The position numbers and the translations under genes are program-made. From DATHAP01 sp963762865 (GTDB taxonomy: Bacteria > Actinomycetota > Actinomycetes > JACCUZ01): a DNA stretch of 64,000 nt. The first letter of the stretch is position 1. The number at the start of each line of letters is the position of its first letter. This document shows, one piece after another, positions 25,085 through 34,640 of the stretch. Below the pieces are notes generated by a model. The model worked only from the letters and a program-made list of their open reading frames with translations, was not told where the DNA came from and searched no databases. The stretch spans positions 62,001 to 126,000 of the forward strand of contig CAVXNC010000001.1 in the NCBI GenBank assembly GCA_963762865.1. The letters run 5' to 3'.

Positions 25085-25743
25085 GCGCCGGACTTCTTCA
25101 GCTCCGCCGCTGTCTTGGAGAGCCCGCCGCTCACGAGGGGAGTGATCCCCGACGTCGGGTCCCACTCGCCGTAGCGCGGGTTGATCTCGATGTCGAGGGA
25201 GTCGCCGGCTTCGGACAGCTGGTTCTGGACCTCCTCGAGGACCTGCTGCGACTCGGGCTCGGCGGTGTTGAGCGGGCCGCCGCCGATCTTCTCCGCGATC
25301 GCGTTGAAGAGCAGCCGGTCCTTGACCCAGTCCTCGACGTCATCGGGCGGCAGCACCGTCGGCTGGTCCTGGCTGTTGGCGAGGGTGCGCACCAGGCCGC
25401 GGCGACCGTTGAAGCTCTCGAAGAGGTTGTCCCGCTCGGCGGCGATGCGACCGGGGCGGACGTGCACGTCGTTCTGCCGGGCCACCTCCTCGAGGACCTC
25501 CGTGATGACGATCCGCTGCAGGATCGCGACCTGAGCGGCTCCGGCGTCGGCACCGGGCACGATCTTCAGGTAGTCGCGGGTGTCCTGCTGGAGCTCGTCG
25601 ACCGTCGTCACGTTGCCGTTGACGACGGCGGCCGCGCCGAGCCTGGAGTCGCCGCCGCAGCCGGCGAGGCCGAGGGTGGCGACCAGCACCAGAGCCGACG
25701 TCCCGAGGACGCGGCGGACCCGGCGGTGTCCGGTAGTCGTCAT
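25081..25743 (-). CDS. SurA N-terminal-domain lipoprotein
   Basis: 220-aa predicted lipoprotein: Arg-rich start, hydrophobic stretch, lipobox LAGC near residue 29. The mature part resembles the SurA chaperone N-domain (VVNGNVTTVDELQQDT...; helices rich in Asn/Gln). No PPIase parvulin domain is visible. Probably an extracytoplasmic protein-folding or cell-wall chaperone (position of LpqU in M. tuberculosis, though not the same family). ATG 25743 is 5 bp after the mfd stop; mazG overlaps its end. Confidence 0.8.
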   Translation of the reverse strand: MTTTGHRRVRRVLGTSALVLVATLGLAGCGGDSRLGAAAVVNGNVTTVDELQQDTRDYLKIVPGADAGAAQVAILQRIVITEVLEEVARQNDVHVRPGRIAAERDNLFESFNGRRGLVRTLANSQDQPTVLPPDDVEDWVKDRLLFNAIAEKIGGGPLNTAEPESQQVLEEVQNQLSEAGDSLDIEINPRYGEWDPTSGITPLVSGGLSKTAAELKKSGA

Positions 25744-25748
25744 TGCGG

Positions 25749-28700
25749 TCAGGCGTCCTTCGCAGTCGTCGCGGCGGCCGGCAGGTCCAGCAGCACCGCA
25801 TCCACCAGGTCCCGGCACCAGTGGAGGAGCTCCACGTCGGCCAGCGGCCGACCACCGACCCGGGCGGTCGACGGTCTCGGCACCAGGATCGTACGGACCG
25901 CGGGCTTCAGGACGGTACCCGGGTAGAGGCGCTGCAGCCGCAGCTGCTGGCTCTCCCGCAGCTCGACCGGCGAGAACCGCACGTTGCGGCCGGCGACAGC
26001 GACCTCCCCCAGGCCGGCGCGGCGCGCCAGGCTCCGGAACCGCGCGACCTCGAGCAGGTTGAGCACCGGCACGGGGAGCTCGCCGTAGCGGTCCTCGAGC
26101 TCGGCGCGGATCGCGTCGAGGTCGTCGTCGGAGGCGACCGCGGCGATCTTGCGGTATGCCTCCAGTCGCAGCCGCTCGCCGGGGACGTACTCGTGCGGCA
26201 GGTGGGCGTCGACCGGGAGCTCGACCTTGACGTCCCGCAGTGCCTCCTGGCCCTCGCCCTTGAAGTCCGCGACGGCCTCGCCCACCAGCCGCACGTACAG
26301 GTCGAAGCCGACGGCCGCGATGTGCCCGGACTGCTCGCCGCCGAGCAGGTTGCCGGCGCCGCGGATCTCCAGGTCCTTCATGGCGATCCACATGCCGGAG
26401 CCCAGGTCGCTGTGGGCCGCCATGGTCGCGAGCCGGTCGTGGGCCGTCTCGGTCAGCGGCTTCTCGGGCGGGTAGAGCAGATAGGCGTACGCCCTCTCGC
26501 GGCTGCGGCCGACCCGGCCGCGGAGCTGGTGCAGCTGCGAGAGACCCATGACGTCGGCACGCTCGAGGATCAGCGTGTTGGCGTTGGAGATGTCCAGCCC
26601 GCTCTCCACGATCGTGGTGCAGACCAGGACGTCGAAGCGCTTCTCCCAGAAGTCCAGGACGACCTGCTCGAGCGCGTGCTCGTTCATCTGGCCGTGCGCG
26701 GTGGCCACGCGCGCCTCGGGCACCAGGTCACGCAGCCGTGCGGCGGCCCGGTCGATCGACTCGACCCGGTTGTGGATGAAGAAGATCTGACCCTCGCGCA
26801 GCAGCTCGCGACGTACCGCCGCGGCGATCTGCTTCTCGTCGTAGGGACCGACGAACGTCAGGACGGGGTGCCGCTCCTCCGGCGGCGTGAGGATCGTCGA
26901 CATCTCGCGGATGCCGGTCACCGCCATCTCCAGCGTCCGCGGGATCGGCGTCGCCGACATCGTGAGGACGTCGACGTTGGTGCGCAGGTGCTTCAGCTGC
27001 TCCTTGTGCTCGACGCCGAAGCGCTGCTCCTCGTCGACGATGACCAGGCCGAGGTCCTTGAACTGCACCTCGGCCGAGAGCAGACGGTGCGTGCCGATGA
27101 CGATGTCGACAGACCCGTCGATCAGCCCCGCCTTGACCTGGTTGGCCTCCTTGTCGCTCTGGAAGCGCGACAGGGCTCTCACGTTGACCGGGAAGCTGGC
27201 GTAGCGCTCGGCGAAGGTCGACAGGTGCTGGTTGACCAGCAGCGTCGTCGGCACGAGCACGGCGACCTGCTTGCCGTCCTGCACCGCCTTGAAGGCGGCC
27301 CGCACGGCGATCTCGGTCTTGCCGTAGCCCACGTCGCCGCAGACGATCCGGTCCATCGGGACGGTCTTCTCCATGTCTCCCTTGACCTCGTCGATCGCGC
27401 CGAGCTGGTCGGGCGTCTCGTGGTAGGGGAAGGCGTCCTCCAGCTCGCGCTGCCACGGGGTGTCCGGGCTGAACGCGAAACCCGGCGCCGAGGTGCGCGC
27501 GGCGTAGAGCCGGATCAGCTCGGCCGCGATCTCCTTGACGGCCTTGCGCGCGCGGCCCTTGGCCTTCTGCCAGTCGGCTCCGCCGAGGCGGTGCAGGGAC
27601 GGCTGCTCGCCACCGACGTAGCGGGTCACCTGGTCGAGCTGGTCGGTCGGCACGAAGAGCCGGTCGCCGGGCTGACCGCGCTTGGAGGGGGCGTACTCGA
27701 TGACGAGGTACTCGCGGGTGGCCTCCTGCACGGTCCGCTGCACCATCTCGACGTAGCGGCCCACGCCGTGCTGCTCGTGGACGATGTAGTCGCCCGCCTG
27801 CAGCTGCAGCGGGTCCACGGTGTCGCGGCGGCGGCTGGGCATCCGTCGCATGCCCTTGGTCGACGGGCCGGCCTGACCCATCAGGTCGGTCTCGGTGAGC
27901 ACCGCCAGCCGCAGCGTCTCGCTGACGAAGCCGCGCGGCAGGCACGCGCAGGCGACGTGCACGACGTGGGCGTCCGGGACCGCGTCCAGCGACTCGTCGA
28001 GCCGCGCGGCGATGTCCTCGCCGGCCAGCACCTCGGTGATCCGCTGCGCCGAGCCGTGACCCTCGGTCAGCACCGCCACCCGGTAGCCCTCGCCCAGCCA
28101 GCCCTTGATGTCGGCCAGGGCGCGTGCGGTGTCACCGCGGTAGCCCTCCACGCCCTGGGCCGCGACGAGCGAGGTCTCCTCGTCGTCGGCGGCCTCGTCG
28201 GCGGCGAACGGGCTCATCGACCACCAGGGCATCCCGAGCCCGCTCGCGCTGGCGCGCACGTCGGCGAGGCTGCGGTAGGCGGCTGCGCCGAGGTCGATCG
28301 GGGTGGCTGCGCCCGCCGCGGCGTTGGCCCAGGAGGCCTCGAGGAACTCCTTGCTGGTGTCGACCAGGTCGTGCGAGCGGGTGCGGACCCGCTCGGGGTC
28401 CTGGACGACCACGACGGTGCCGGCCGGCATGGTGTCGAGCAGCAGCGCCATGTCGTCGACGAGGACCGGCGCGAGTGACTCCATGCCCTCGACGGCGATC
28501 CCCTCGGCGAGCTGGCCCAGGACGTCGGCCAGCCCGGGGATGCGCGCGGCCAGCTCGGCCGCCCGCTCGCGCACCTCGTCGGTCAGCAGGAGCTCCCGGC
28601 AGGGCGGCGCCCACAGCCCGCCCTGGGCCACCTCGAGCGACCGCTGGTCGGAGACCTTGAACCAGCGGACCTCCTCGACGGTGTCGCCCCACAGCTCGAC

Positions 28701-29315
28701 GCGCAGCGGGTGCTCGTCGGTCGGGGGGAAGACGTCGACGATCCCGCCACGGACGGCGAACTCGCCGCGACGCTCCACGAGGTCGACGCGGGTGTAGGCA
28801 GCCGCGGCCAGTCGCTCGACGAGGTCGTCCAGGTCGACCTCGTCACCGGCCCGCAGAGCCACCGGCGCCAGGTCACCGAGACCGGCGACCATCGGCTGCA
28901 GCAGGGCGCGCACCGGCGCGACGACCACCTGCACCCGGCCGTGCTCGACGTCGCCGGCATCGGGGTGCGCCAGCCGGCGCAGGACGGCGAGCCGCCGGCC
29001 GACCGTGTCGCTGCGCGGGCTGAGCCGCTCGTGCGGCAGCGTCTCCCAGGCCGGGAAGTCGACGACGGCGTCCCCCGGCAGCAGGTCGCGCAGCGCGGTC
29101 GCCAGCTCCTCGGCCTCCCGGCCGGTCGCCGTGACGGCCAGCACCGGACGGCCGGCGCGGCCGGCGACCGCCGCCAGGGCGAAGGGCCGGACTCCGGGCG
29201 GTGCCGTCAGGTCGAGGTCGGCCCGGGCGCCGCTGCGGGCAGCCTCCAGGGCGGCCCGCAGCGCCGGGTCTCCACCGTCCTCGACGAGGACGTCGAGCAG
29301 GCCGGTCAGGCTCAC
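25749..29315 (-). CDS. mfd: Transcription-repair coupling factor Mfd
   Basis: 1188-aa DNA translocase that removes stalled RNA polymerase and recruits UvrA. UvrB-homology region at the N-terminus, RNA-polymerase-interacting domain around 500-580 (QAGDYIVHEQHGVGRYV), then RecG-like SF2 helicase motifs: GDVGYGKTEIAVRAAF (Walker A), DEEQRFGVEHKE (DEEQ box) and QLRGRVGRSRERAYAYL (motif VI), and the TRCF C-domain. Start GTG 29315 behind AGGAGAA. A possible -10 TAGGCT is at 29423-29418. Head of a co-directional mfd-SurA-like-mazG unit. Confidence 0.97.
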   Translation of the reverse strand: MSLTGLLDVLVEDGGDPALRAALEAARSGARADLDLTAPPGVRPFALAAVAGRAGRPVLAVTATGREAEELATALRDLLPGDAVVDFPAWETLPHERLSPRSDTVGRRLAVLRRLAHPDAGDVEHGRVQVVVAPVRALLQPMVAGLGDLAPVALRAGDEVDLDDLVERLAAAAYTRVDLVERRGEFAVRGGIVDVFPPTDEHPLRVELWGDTVEEVRWFKVSDQRSLEVAQGGLWAPPCRELLLTDEVRERAAELAARIPGLADVLGQLAEGIAVEGMESLAPVLVDDMALLLDTMPAGTVVVVQDPERVRTRSHDLVDTSKEFLEASWANAAAGAATPIDLGAAAYRSLADVRASASGLGMPWWSMSPFAADEAADDEETSLVAAQGVEGYRGDTARALADIKGWLGEGYRVAVLTEGHGSAQRITEVLAGEDIAARLDESLDAVPDAHVVHVACACLPRGFVSETLRLAVLTETDLMGQAGPSTKGMRRMPSRRRDTVDPLQLQAGDYIVHEQHGVGRYVEMVQRTVQEATREYLVIEYAPSKRGQPGDRLFVPTDQLDQVTRYVGGEQPSLHRLGGADWQKAKGRARKAVKEIAAELIRLYAARTSAPGFAFSPDTPWQRELEDAFPYHETPDQLGAIDEVKGDMEKTVPMDRIVCGDVGYGKTEIAVRAAFKAVQDGKQVAVLVPTTLLVNQHLSTFAERYASFPVNVRALSRFQSDKEANQVKAGLIDGSVDIVIGTHRLLSAEVQFKDLGLVIVDEEQRFGVEHKEQLKHLRTNVDVLTMSATPIPRTLEMAVTGIREMSTILTPPEERHPVLTFVGPYDEKQIAAAVRRELLREGQIFFIHNRVESIDRAAARLRDLVPEARVATAHGQMNEHALEQVVLDFWEKRFDVLVCTTIVESGLDISNANTLILERADVMGLSQLHQLRGRVGRSRERAYAYLLYPPEKPLTETAHDRLATMAAHSDLGSGMWIAMKDLEIRGAGNLLGGEQSGHIAAVGFDLYVRLVGEAVADFKGEGQEALRDVKVELPVDAHLPHEYVPGERLRLEAYRKIAAVASDDDLDAIRAELEDRYGELPVPVLNLLEVARFRSLARRAGLGEVAVAGRNVRFSPVELRESQQLRLQRLYPGTVLKPAVRTILVPRPSTARVGGRPLADVELLHWCRDLVDAVLLDLPAAATTAKDA

Positions 29316-29509
29316 GGGTTCTCCTGGTGCAGGCGTGCGGGGTGTCGGGCCGGGTGTGCGGGCAACGCAAGCAACCCCGGACCGCGAGGCGGGCGGGGGT
29401 GCCGTGGTGCTCCGGTCAGCCTACGTCCGGCCACCGACCAGCTCCGCCGACGCCGTCCGCGGCCCCGGTGCCGGGCACCAACCACCACCTCGGACGGGTC
29501 AAGACAGGG

Positions 29510-30700
29510 GTGCTGTCGCGTCGATGGAACAGGGTGCACCTTTCCTCCTCGGCCCGCGCCGCGCTGTCCGCCGTGACGAGCGTGCTGCTGGCGACAGTGG
29601 TCGTGGCAACGGCCAGCGCCCCGGCGGACGCCCGGGCACCTCGAGGGGGTGGCAAGTCGCACAAGCCGACGGCGAGTGCCACCGCGAGTCCGACGGCCAG
29701 CTCGTCGCCGAGCCCCAGCCCCACGGCCAGCCCGACGTCGTCCGACACCGCGACGCCAACTGCCTCAGCACCGACCAGCCCGGCCCCGAGCGGGAGGGTG
29801 ACCGCCTGCGGCCGGGCCCTCTGCCTGGACGGGAGGGTGTGGCGCCTGCACGCCGCCTCGGTGCTCGGCGCGCTGGACCGACCGAGGGACACGGTGACGC
29901 TGGCCGTGCAGGCCCGGCTGAACACGGTCCGCGTCACGGACTGGCTCGACACGTCGGGAAGTCCGGCGACGGCGGCGTACGACGAGACCCGCTGGCGGCG
30001 TCTGGACGCGCTGGTGGCTGCGGCCGGCGACGGCGGCCTGCACGTGGTGCTCGACCTGTCGACCTACCGCAACCTGCTGGCGCGCAACGGCATCAACCCC
30101 TACACCTACGACTGGGCGCCCTTCCTCACCTGGGTGGCGGGCCGGACCAACACGGTGAGCGGTGTGCGCTACGGCACGGACCCGACCATCGCCCTGGTGA
30201 GCTTCGCCGGCGAGGTGGAGCCGCCCAACGGGTCTGACAACACTCTCGGTGTGACGACGACCCAGGTCACGACCTTCTTCGACAAGGTCTTCAGGCTGTG
30301 GGGCACGCTCAGTCCCGGGACGCTGCGGAGCACCGGCGGGCTGCTGCAGCTGGACTGGGGCTCCGGCGTCGACTGGAAGGCGATCATGGCACTGCCCGGC
30401 AGCGACGTGTGCGCCATCCACACCTACTCCGACGCGGACCGCCTGGTCACCCTGCCGGCGGTGAGCACGTACTGCGGCGCCCTGGGCCGGCCGTGGATCG
30501 ACGAGGAGTTCGGCTTCGAGCTGGGGATGGGCGACGCCGCGCGGGCCACGGCGATGACGGACACCTACCGCCGGGTGGCCGCCGCGGACGGCGCCGGGGC
30601 AGGGATCTGGAACCTCGGCTTCCAGGTCACCAGCCCCACCTACGACGTCAACACGGCCACCCCGTTGGCCTTCGACGCCGTTCGCACGGCCGCTCCCTGA
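29510..30700 (+). CDS. Secreted glycoside hydrolase (GH5-like) with Ser/Thr/Pro linker
   Basis: 396-aa exported protein. Arg-rich N-terminus and hydrophobic stretch to a likely signal peptidase site near ADA/RAP. A linker of about 60 aa dominated by Ser/Thr/Pro/Ala follows, then a (beta/alpha)8-type catalytic domain. VVLDLSTYRN, the acid/base Glu candidate in VSFAGEVEPP and the nucleophile candidate in WIDEEFGFE fit GH5-type mannanase/cellulase-like enzymes. The start (GTG 29510; alternative GTG 29534) lacks a strong ribosome site. Ends 4 bp from the convergent GT-C gene of the exosortase locus; the linker is a potential O-mannosylation target. Confidence 0.75.
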   Translation: MLSRRWNRVHLSSSARAALSAVTSVLLATVVVATASAPADARAPRGGGKSHKPTASATASPTASSSPSPSPTASPTSSDTATPTASAPTSPAPSGRVTACGRALCLDGRVWRLHAASVLGALDRPRDTVTLAVQARLNTVRVTDWLDTSGSPATAAYDETRWRRLDALVAAAGDGGLHVVLDLSTYRNLLARNGINPYTYDWAPFLTWVAGRTNTVSGVRYGTDPTIALVSFAGEVEPPNGSDNTLGVTTTQVTTFFDKVFRLWGTLSPGTLRSTGGLLQLDWGSGVDWKAIMALPGSDVCAIHTYSDADRLVTLPAVSTYCGALGRPWIDEEFGFELGMGDAARATAMTDTYRRVAAADGAGAGIWNLGFQVTSPTYDVNTATPLAFDAVRTAAP

Positions 30701-30704
30701 CTCC

Positions 30705-32401
30705 TCAGCGCCGCGACGTGGTCCTCGGCGTGACCCGGTAGAGCCGCCAGTCCCGGCCTTCCACGACAGGGTTGCGGAACTCCTTGACGAGGGTCGCGAT
30801 GCCGGCGCCGTCGGCGTAGAGGGACGGATGGGCGACGGTGAGCGCGTCGTAGCCGGCCTGCGCCGACACCAGCAGGTAGCGGACCCGGCCGAGCCGCGGG
30901 TCGGCGAGCAGCTTGGGGAAGTCCCGGTCCGGCGTGATCACGAACTGCCGGGCGTGGTCCGAGGCCAGGAAGATCTCGAAGCCGGAGGCCAGATCCATCA
31001 GGACGCTGCCCTCCGGCAGGTGGCGGGCGTCCAGGTATGCGGCGACCCTGCGGTCCGTGCCTGCCCACCCCAGCCGGCTGGTCGGTTCGTCGCGACCTTC
31101 GAGGCTGGCCAGCACGCTGCCGCCCTGCGGCACGTCTTCTGGGGCGAGCCGGGCGTCGGAGACCGCCCGCGGGACGGTCACCCACGGGGGCACCGCCACC
31201 GCGAGGACGGCGAGCGTGGCCGCGACGGGAGCGAGCAGCCGCAGCAGGCGACGACCGCGCAGTGGCCCTGGCAGCCCCTGGGCCAGGTGCCCGGCAGCGA
31301 GGACGCCGAGCGGGACGACGTAGACCTGGAACCGCAGCCAGCCGAAGGTCTGCCCGCTCAGGGCCAGGCCGGCAGAGATCGCCACGGTGCCACCGAGCAC
31401 TGCCAGTGCGGCCGCGAAGCGGATGTCACGTCGGACCAGCGCGAGCAGCACCGCTGCCACGACGAGCGCCCAGGCGACCGGCTGCAAGGCCGCCATCTGG
31501 TCCAGCACCGGCGGCAGCGCACCTTCCCCGCCGTACATCGTCCGCTGGGCGGAGTTGCCGTACTGCGAGCTGAGCTGCTCGAAGGGGTGCCCCACGACGA
31601 CGAAGCTGGTGACGGCGAACAGCACAGCCCCTACGACGGCCGGCAGCGCGACCACCAGCACATCGCACACCGCCGCATCGACACGGGCCCGCCGACGACC
31701 CGCCGTGCGGACGGCCGTGACGGTCGCGACGAGCAAGGTCGCTCCCGCGACCGCACCGACCGCCTCGTAGCGCGTGAGGTACGCGAGCGCGAGGGCGAGC
31801 CCGGCGTGGGCAAGGTCCGTCGAGTGGTCGTGGCGCAGCCACCGGGCGAGCGATTTGGTCGCAGCGAGAAGCCACAGGAGGAGCAGCGCCTCGGTCATGC
31901 CGTTGGCGCCGTACAGCAGCACGATAGGGGTGGGCCGCGAACGAGACCACCAGACCCCAACGCGCGGCCCTGGCCCACACCCAGGTCCTGGAGGTAGCCG
32001 CGGACGACGACCGCTCCGGCCGCCGCAGCCACCGCGCTCTGCAGGCTGATGACGAGGCCGGTTTCCATGATCCCCGGGACGACCCGCCCGACCAGCACGA
32101 GAGGCAGCAGCAGCAGCGACGGCAGGGGGCTCCACACGAAACCCAGGGCGGCGAGCTTGGGGTCCCGGCCGTCGAGGACCGCCTTGGCGTTGGCGACCCG
32201 GGAGACGCTGTCACCCATCAGCGAGTCGAATCCCACGACCAGCACGAGCGCGAGGACGAGCTCGACGGTGAGGACGGTCGCGAAGACCACCCACGGCTCC
32301 GTCCACCTTCGGCGACGGTGCTCCGCACCGGTGGTGCCGACAGGGCCCCGGTCGGGGACCTCCGCCTGGGGGGTCCTCGTCGGCAGCTGGAGCAGGGTCA
32401 T
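30705..32401 (-). pseudogene. Polytopic GT-C/family-39-like glycosyltransferase, two +1 frameshifts
   Basis: Membrane protein of about 560 aa with 10-12 helices, probably a polyprenyl-phosphate-sugar-dependent GT-C transferase (GDSVSRVANAKAVL near 65 in the first loop, VLLYGANGMTEALLLLWLL, TRYEAVGA). ATG 32401 overlaps the GT2 stop (ATGA). The frame shifts twice within 30 bp: at CCCC 31955-31958 and at GGGG 31927-31930. Removing one base from each homopolymer restores GRALGLVVSFAAHPIVLLYGANG. Likely sequencing insertions, otherwise a broken gene. Confidence 0.8.
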
Positions 32402-33873
32402 CGCCGCTCCGCGGGGCTGGCGTGGTCGAGACCGTGCACCGTCTTCTCCCAGAACGACGGCGCCGTGACCATCTGCACCGCGGCCTTCGCCGCGGCCGCC
32501 GACATCAGCACCCAGTAGGCGGGCAGCAGCAGCAGGCTCCTGGCCAGCGATGCCCGACCGCACTCGCGGGCCGCGAGCAGCGAGCAGTAGACCGAGCCGG
32601 TGAGCCCGCCCAGCCAGACGAGCATCTCGAGGTGGTAGAGCGGGCTCGGGAAGATGGCTGCCAGCTGCGACGAGCCGGAGAGCAGGTAGAACAGGCTCAG
32701 CGTCCACAGCACCGGGTTCAGCAGCGCGAGCAGCGGCGTCCCGCCGACGAAGAGCAGGAAGCCGGCCGTCCCCCGCGGGCCGAGCTCGTCGACCAGACGA
32801 CGGGGGTCGCGGGTGTGCACCAGCAGGGTCTGCAGATAGCCCTTGTACCAGCGACTGCGCTGCTTGACCCAGTTGACGACGTCGCTGTTCGCCTCCTCCA
32901 GCGTCACGCTGTCGAGCACCCGCACCCCGAAGCCCGCGCGGGCCAGCCGCACGCCGAGATCCGCGTCCTCGGTCACGTTGTACGGGTCCCAGGCGCCGAT
33001 GCGCTCGAGCACCTTGCGGCGGATGTGGTTGGACGTGCCCCCCAACGGGATCGGGTGGCCGGCCCGGACGAGCCCGGGCAGCCAGAACCGGAACCACACG
33101 TCGTACTCGTTGGTGAACCAGCGGGTGAGCAGGTTCTGCTCGGCGTTGTGGTAGGCCAGCCGGGCCTGCAGGCAGGCCACGTGCGGCGGCAGCCTGCTGA
33201 AGGCGACGGCGGCGCGGCGCAGCTGCAGCGGGTCCGGCCGGTCCTCCGCGTCGTAGATCGTCACCAGCGAGCCGCGGGCGCACATCAGGCCGACGTTGCA
33301 CGCCTTGGGTTTGGTCCGTGGCTCGCGGACGGCGATGCCGACGGGCGTGACGTAGGGCGGCAGGTCCAGGTCGACGAGAGCTTCGAACGTCTCCTCGTCG
33401 TCGTCCTCGACGAGGAGAAGCACCTCGAGACGGTTTCGTGGGTAACTGATGCGGTCGATCTCCTCGAGCACCCGGCCGACCATCGTGGGCTCGCGGTAGA
33501 CCGGCACGAGCACCGTGTAGACGGGCAGGTTGCGTCGAGGGAAGCCGCGCGCTTCAGCGTCACTGACCGACTCCATCTCGACGCTGCGCAACGAGCCGGT
33601 GAAGAGCACGACTCGGTGCCACAGCACCGCGGCGTGGGCGGCGGTCACGAGTGCCACCAGCACGGTCGCGGTGGCGAGCGGCACGACGGCGAAGCCGATG
33701 AACAGGACAAGGCCGACGCAGACGACCGTCAGACGCTGCACGCGCGACCAGCCGCGCTGCGCGGACAGGCCGGGATTCCTGCGGTCGAGCGACTCGCTGG
33801 CCAGCTCGGCGATCGCATCCGGCGACAGCGAGCGGACTCCCCGGACCCGGGCCCGCGCCGGCGAGAGCCTCAC
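32398..33873 (-). CDS. Processive family-2 glycosyltransferase (cellulose/chitin synthase-like)
   Basis: 491-aa membrane GT2. Cytosolic N-terminus, two helices (about 48-85), then catalytic motifs LVPVYREP, DAEDRPDP (DxD-type), TEDADLG (catalytic Asp) and QRSRWYKG (the Q/RxxRW product-binding motif of processive enzymes), followed by about four C-terminal helices. It would polymerise or transfer sugars onto an extracytoplasmic polysaccharide. GTG 33873 overlaps the stop of the EpsI-like gene, and its own stop overlaps the GT-C start: a tightly coupled operon with the exosortase. Confidence 0.87.
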   Translation of the reverse strand: MRLSPARARVRGVRSLSPDAIAELASESLDRRNPGLSAQRGWSRVQRLTVVCVGLVLFIGFAVVPLATATVLVALVTAAHAAVLWHRVVLFTGSLRSVEMESVSDAEARGFPRRNLPVYTVLVPVYREPTMVGRVLEEIDRISYPRNRLEVLLLVEDDDEETFEALVDLDLPPYVTPVGIAVREPRTKPKACNVGLMCARGSLVTIYDAEDRPDPLQLRRAAVAFSRLPPHVACLQARLAYHNAEQNLLTRWFTNEYDVWFRFWLPGLVRAGHPIPLGGTSNHIRRKVLERIGAWDPYNVTEDADLGVRLARAGFGVRVLDSVTLEEANSDVVNWVKQRSRWYKGYLQTLLVHTRDPRRLVDELGPRGTAGFLLFVGGTPLLALLNPVLWTLSLFYLLSGSSQLAAIFPSPLYHLEMLVWLGGLTGSVYCSLLAARECGRASLARSLLLLPAYWVLMSAAAAKAAVQMVTAPSFWEKTVHGLDHASPAERR

Positions 33874-34640
33874 GGACCGTCCGCCCGGAGCCGGACCACG
33901 CCGTCGCTGCTGACGGAACGGCTGTCCTGCAGGGTGACGAGCCCGCGACCTACCGTCGTCAGCAGCCGACCGACTGCCGCGACGCGGTCTCCGGTCGTGG
34001 CGTTGTGCGTCACGACCGACTTCACGACAGGTGAAGGGACACCGCCGGACGAGTCGAGCACCGGCACGACGCGCTGTCGGGTGTCGACCATCAGCAGGAC
34101 CACGCGCTCGTACTCGGTGCGACCGTCGGCACTGGTGACCGGGCGTTCCCAGTGCAGTGCCGTCCAGTCCCTGCCGTCACGCGGGTCGAAGTACGAGAGC
34201 AGTGTGCCGCGGACGGCCGGGCTGAGCCGTACCTCGCGGGACGAGCGGACGTCGAAGCCGTGGAACGAGTAACACGCCTCGATGCTGTAGGTCCTCATCC
34301 GCAGCAGGCTCGGCGTGGTGACGACGTCCGTCAGGATCGAGGCGGACTGCCGGTCCCCGAGCAGCTCGCCGCTGATGGTGCCTGGCGACAGCGAGAGCAG
34401 ACTGCGATGCCACGTGGACGCCGACCCGAAGTACTGGGTTGCCCACGGGATGGAGCCGAGCGCTGCAGTCGAGAAGCCGGGCAGAGCCACCGGCTGGTCC
34501 GCGTACGACGCGACGTCGGCGCCACCAACGGGGTCGCCGAGCCCGGCAACAGCTGCCAGCCTGCTGTTCGCTCCCGCGCCGACGACGACTCCCACGACCA
34601 GCACAGCTGCCCCTAAGACGGGCACCGGTCGCCGTGCCAC
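33870..34640 (-). CDS. EpsI-like exosortase-associated protein
   Basis: 256-aa protein with one N-terminal hydrophobic helix (residues about 7-25) and an extracytoplasmic domain containing YSIEACYSFHGFDV and FDPRDGRDWTALHWERPV, recalling the EpsI domain that accompanies or is fused to exosortases. Start GTG 34640 has no ribosome site. Reading backwards in this frame stays open into the exosortase tail, so a fused exosortase-EpsI protein split by a +1 shift near 34.71 kb is possible. Codon 9 is TTA (34616-34614), a rare codon in this genome. GTGA overlap with the GT2 gene. Confidence 0.65.
   Translation of the reverse strand: MARRPVPVLGAAVLVVGVVVGAGANSRLAAVAGLGDPVGGADVASYADQPVALPGFSTAALGSIPWATQYFGSASTWHRSLLSLSPGTISGELLGDRQSASILTDVVTTPSLLRMRTYSIEACYSFHGFDVRSSREVRLSPAVRGTLLSYFDPRDGRDWTALHWERPVTSADGRTEYERVVLLMVDTRQRVVPVLDSSGGVPSPVVKSVVTHNATTGDRVAAVGRLLTTVGRGLVTLQDSRSVSSDGVVRLRADGP

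Noticed and set aside
25743..28478. 911-codon open frame antisense to mfd
   Set aside because: Low-complexity Arg/His/Gly/Val composition typical of the shadow of a GC-rich gene; mfd on the other strand has all family motifs.
31895..33301. 468-aa frame beginning inside the GT2 gene
   Set aside because: Its first 300 residues are an out-of-frame reading of GT2; only the part from ATG 32401 is real (start of the GT-C gene).
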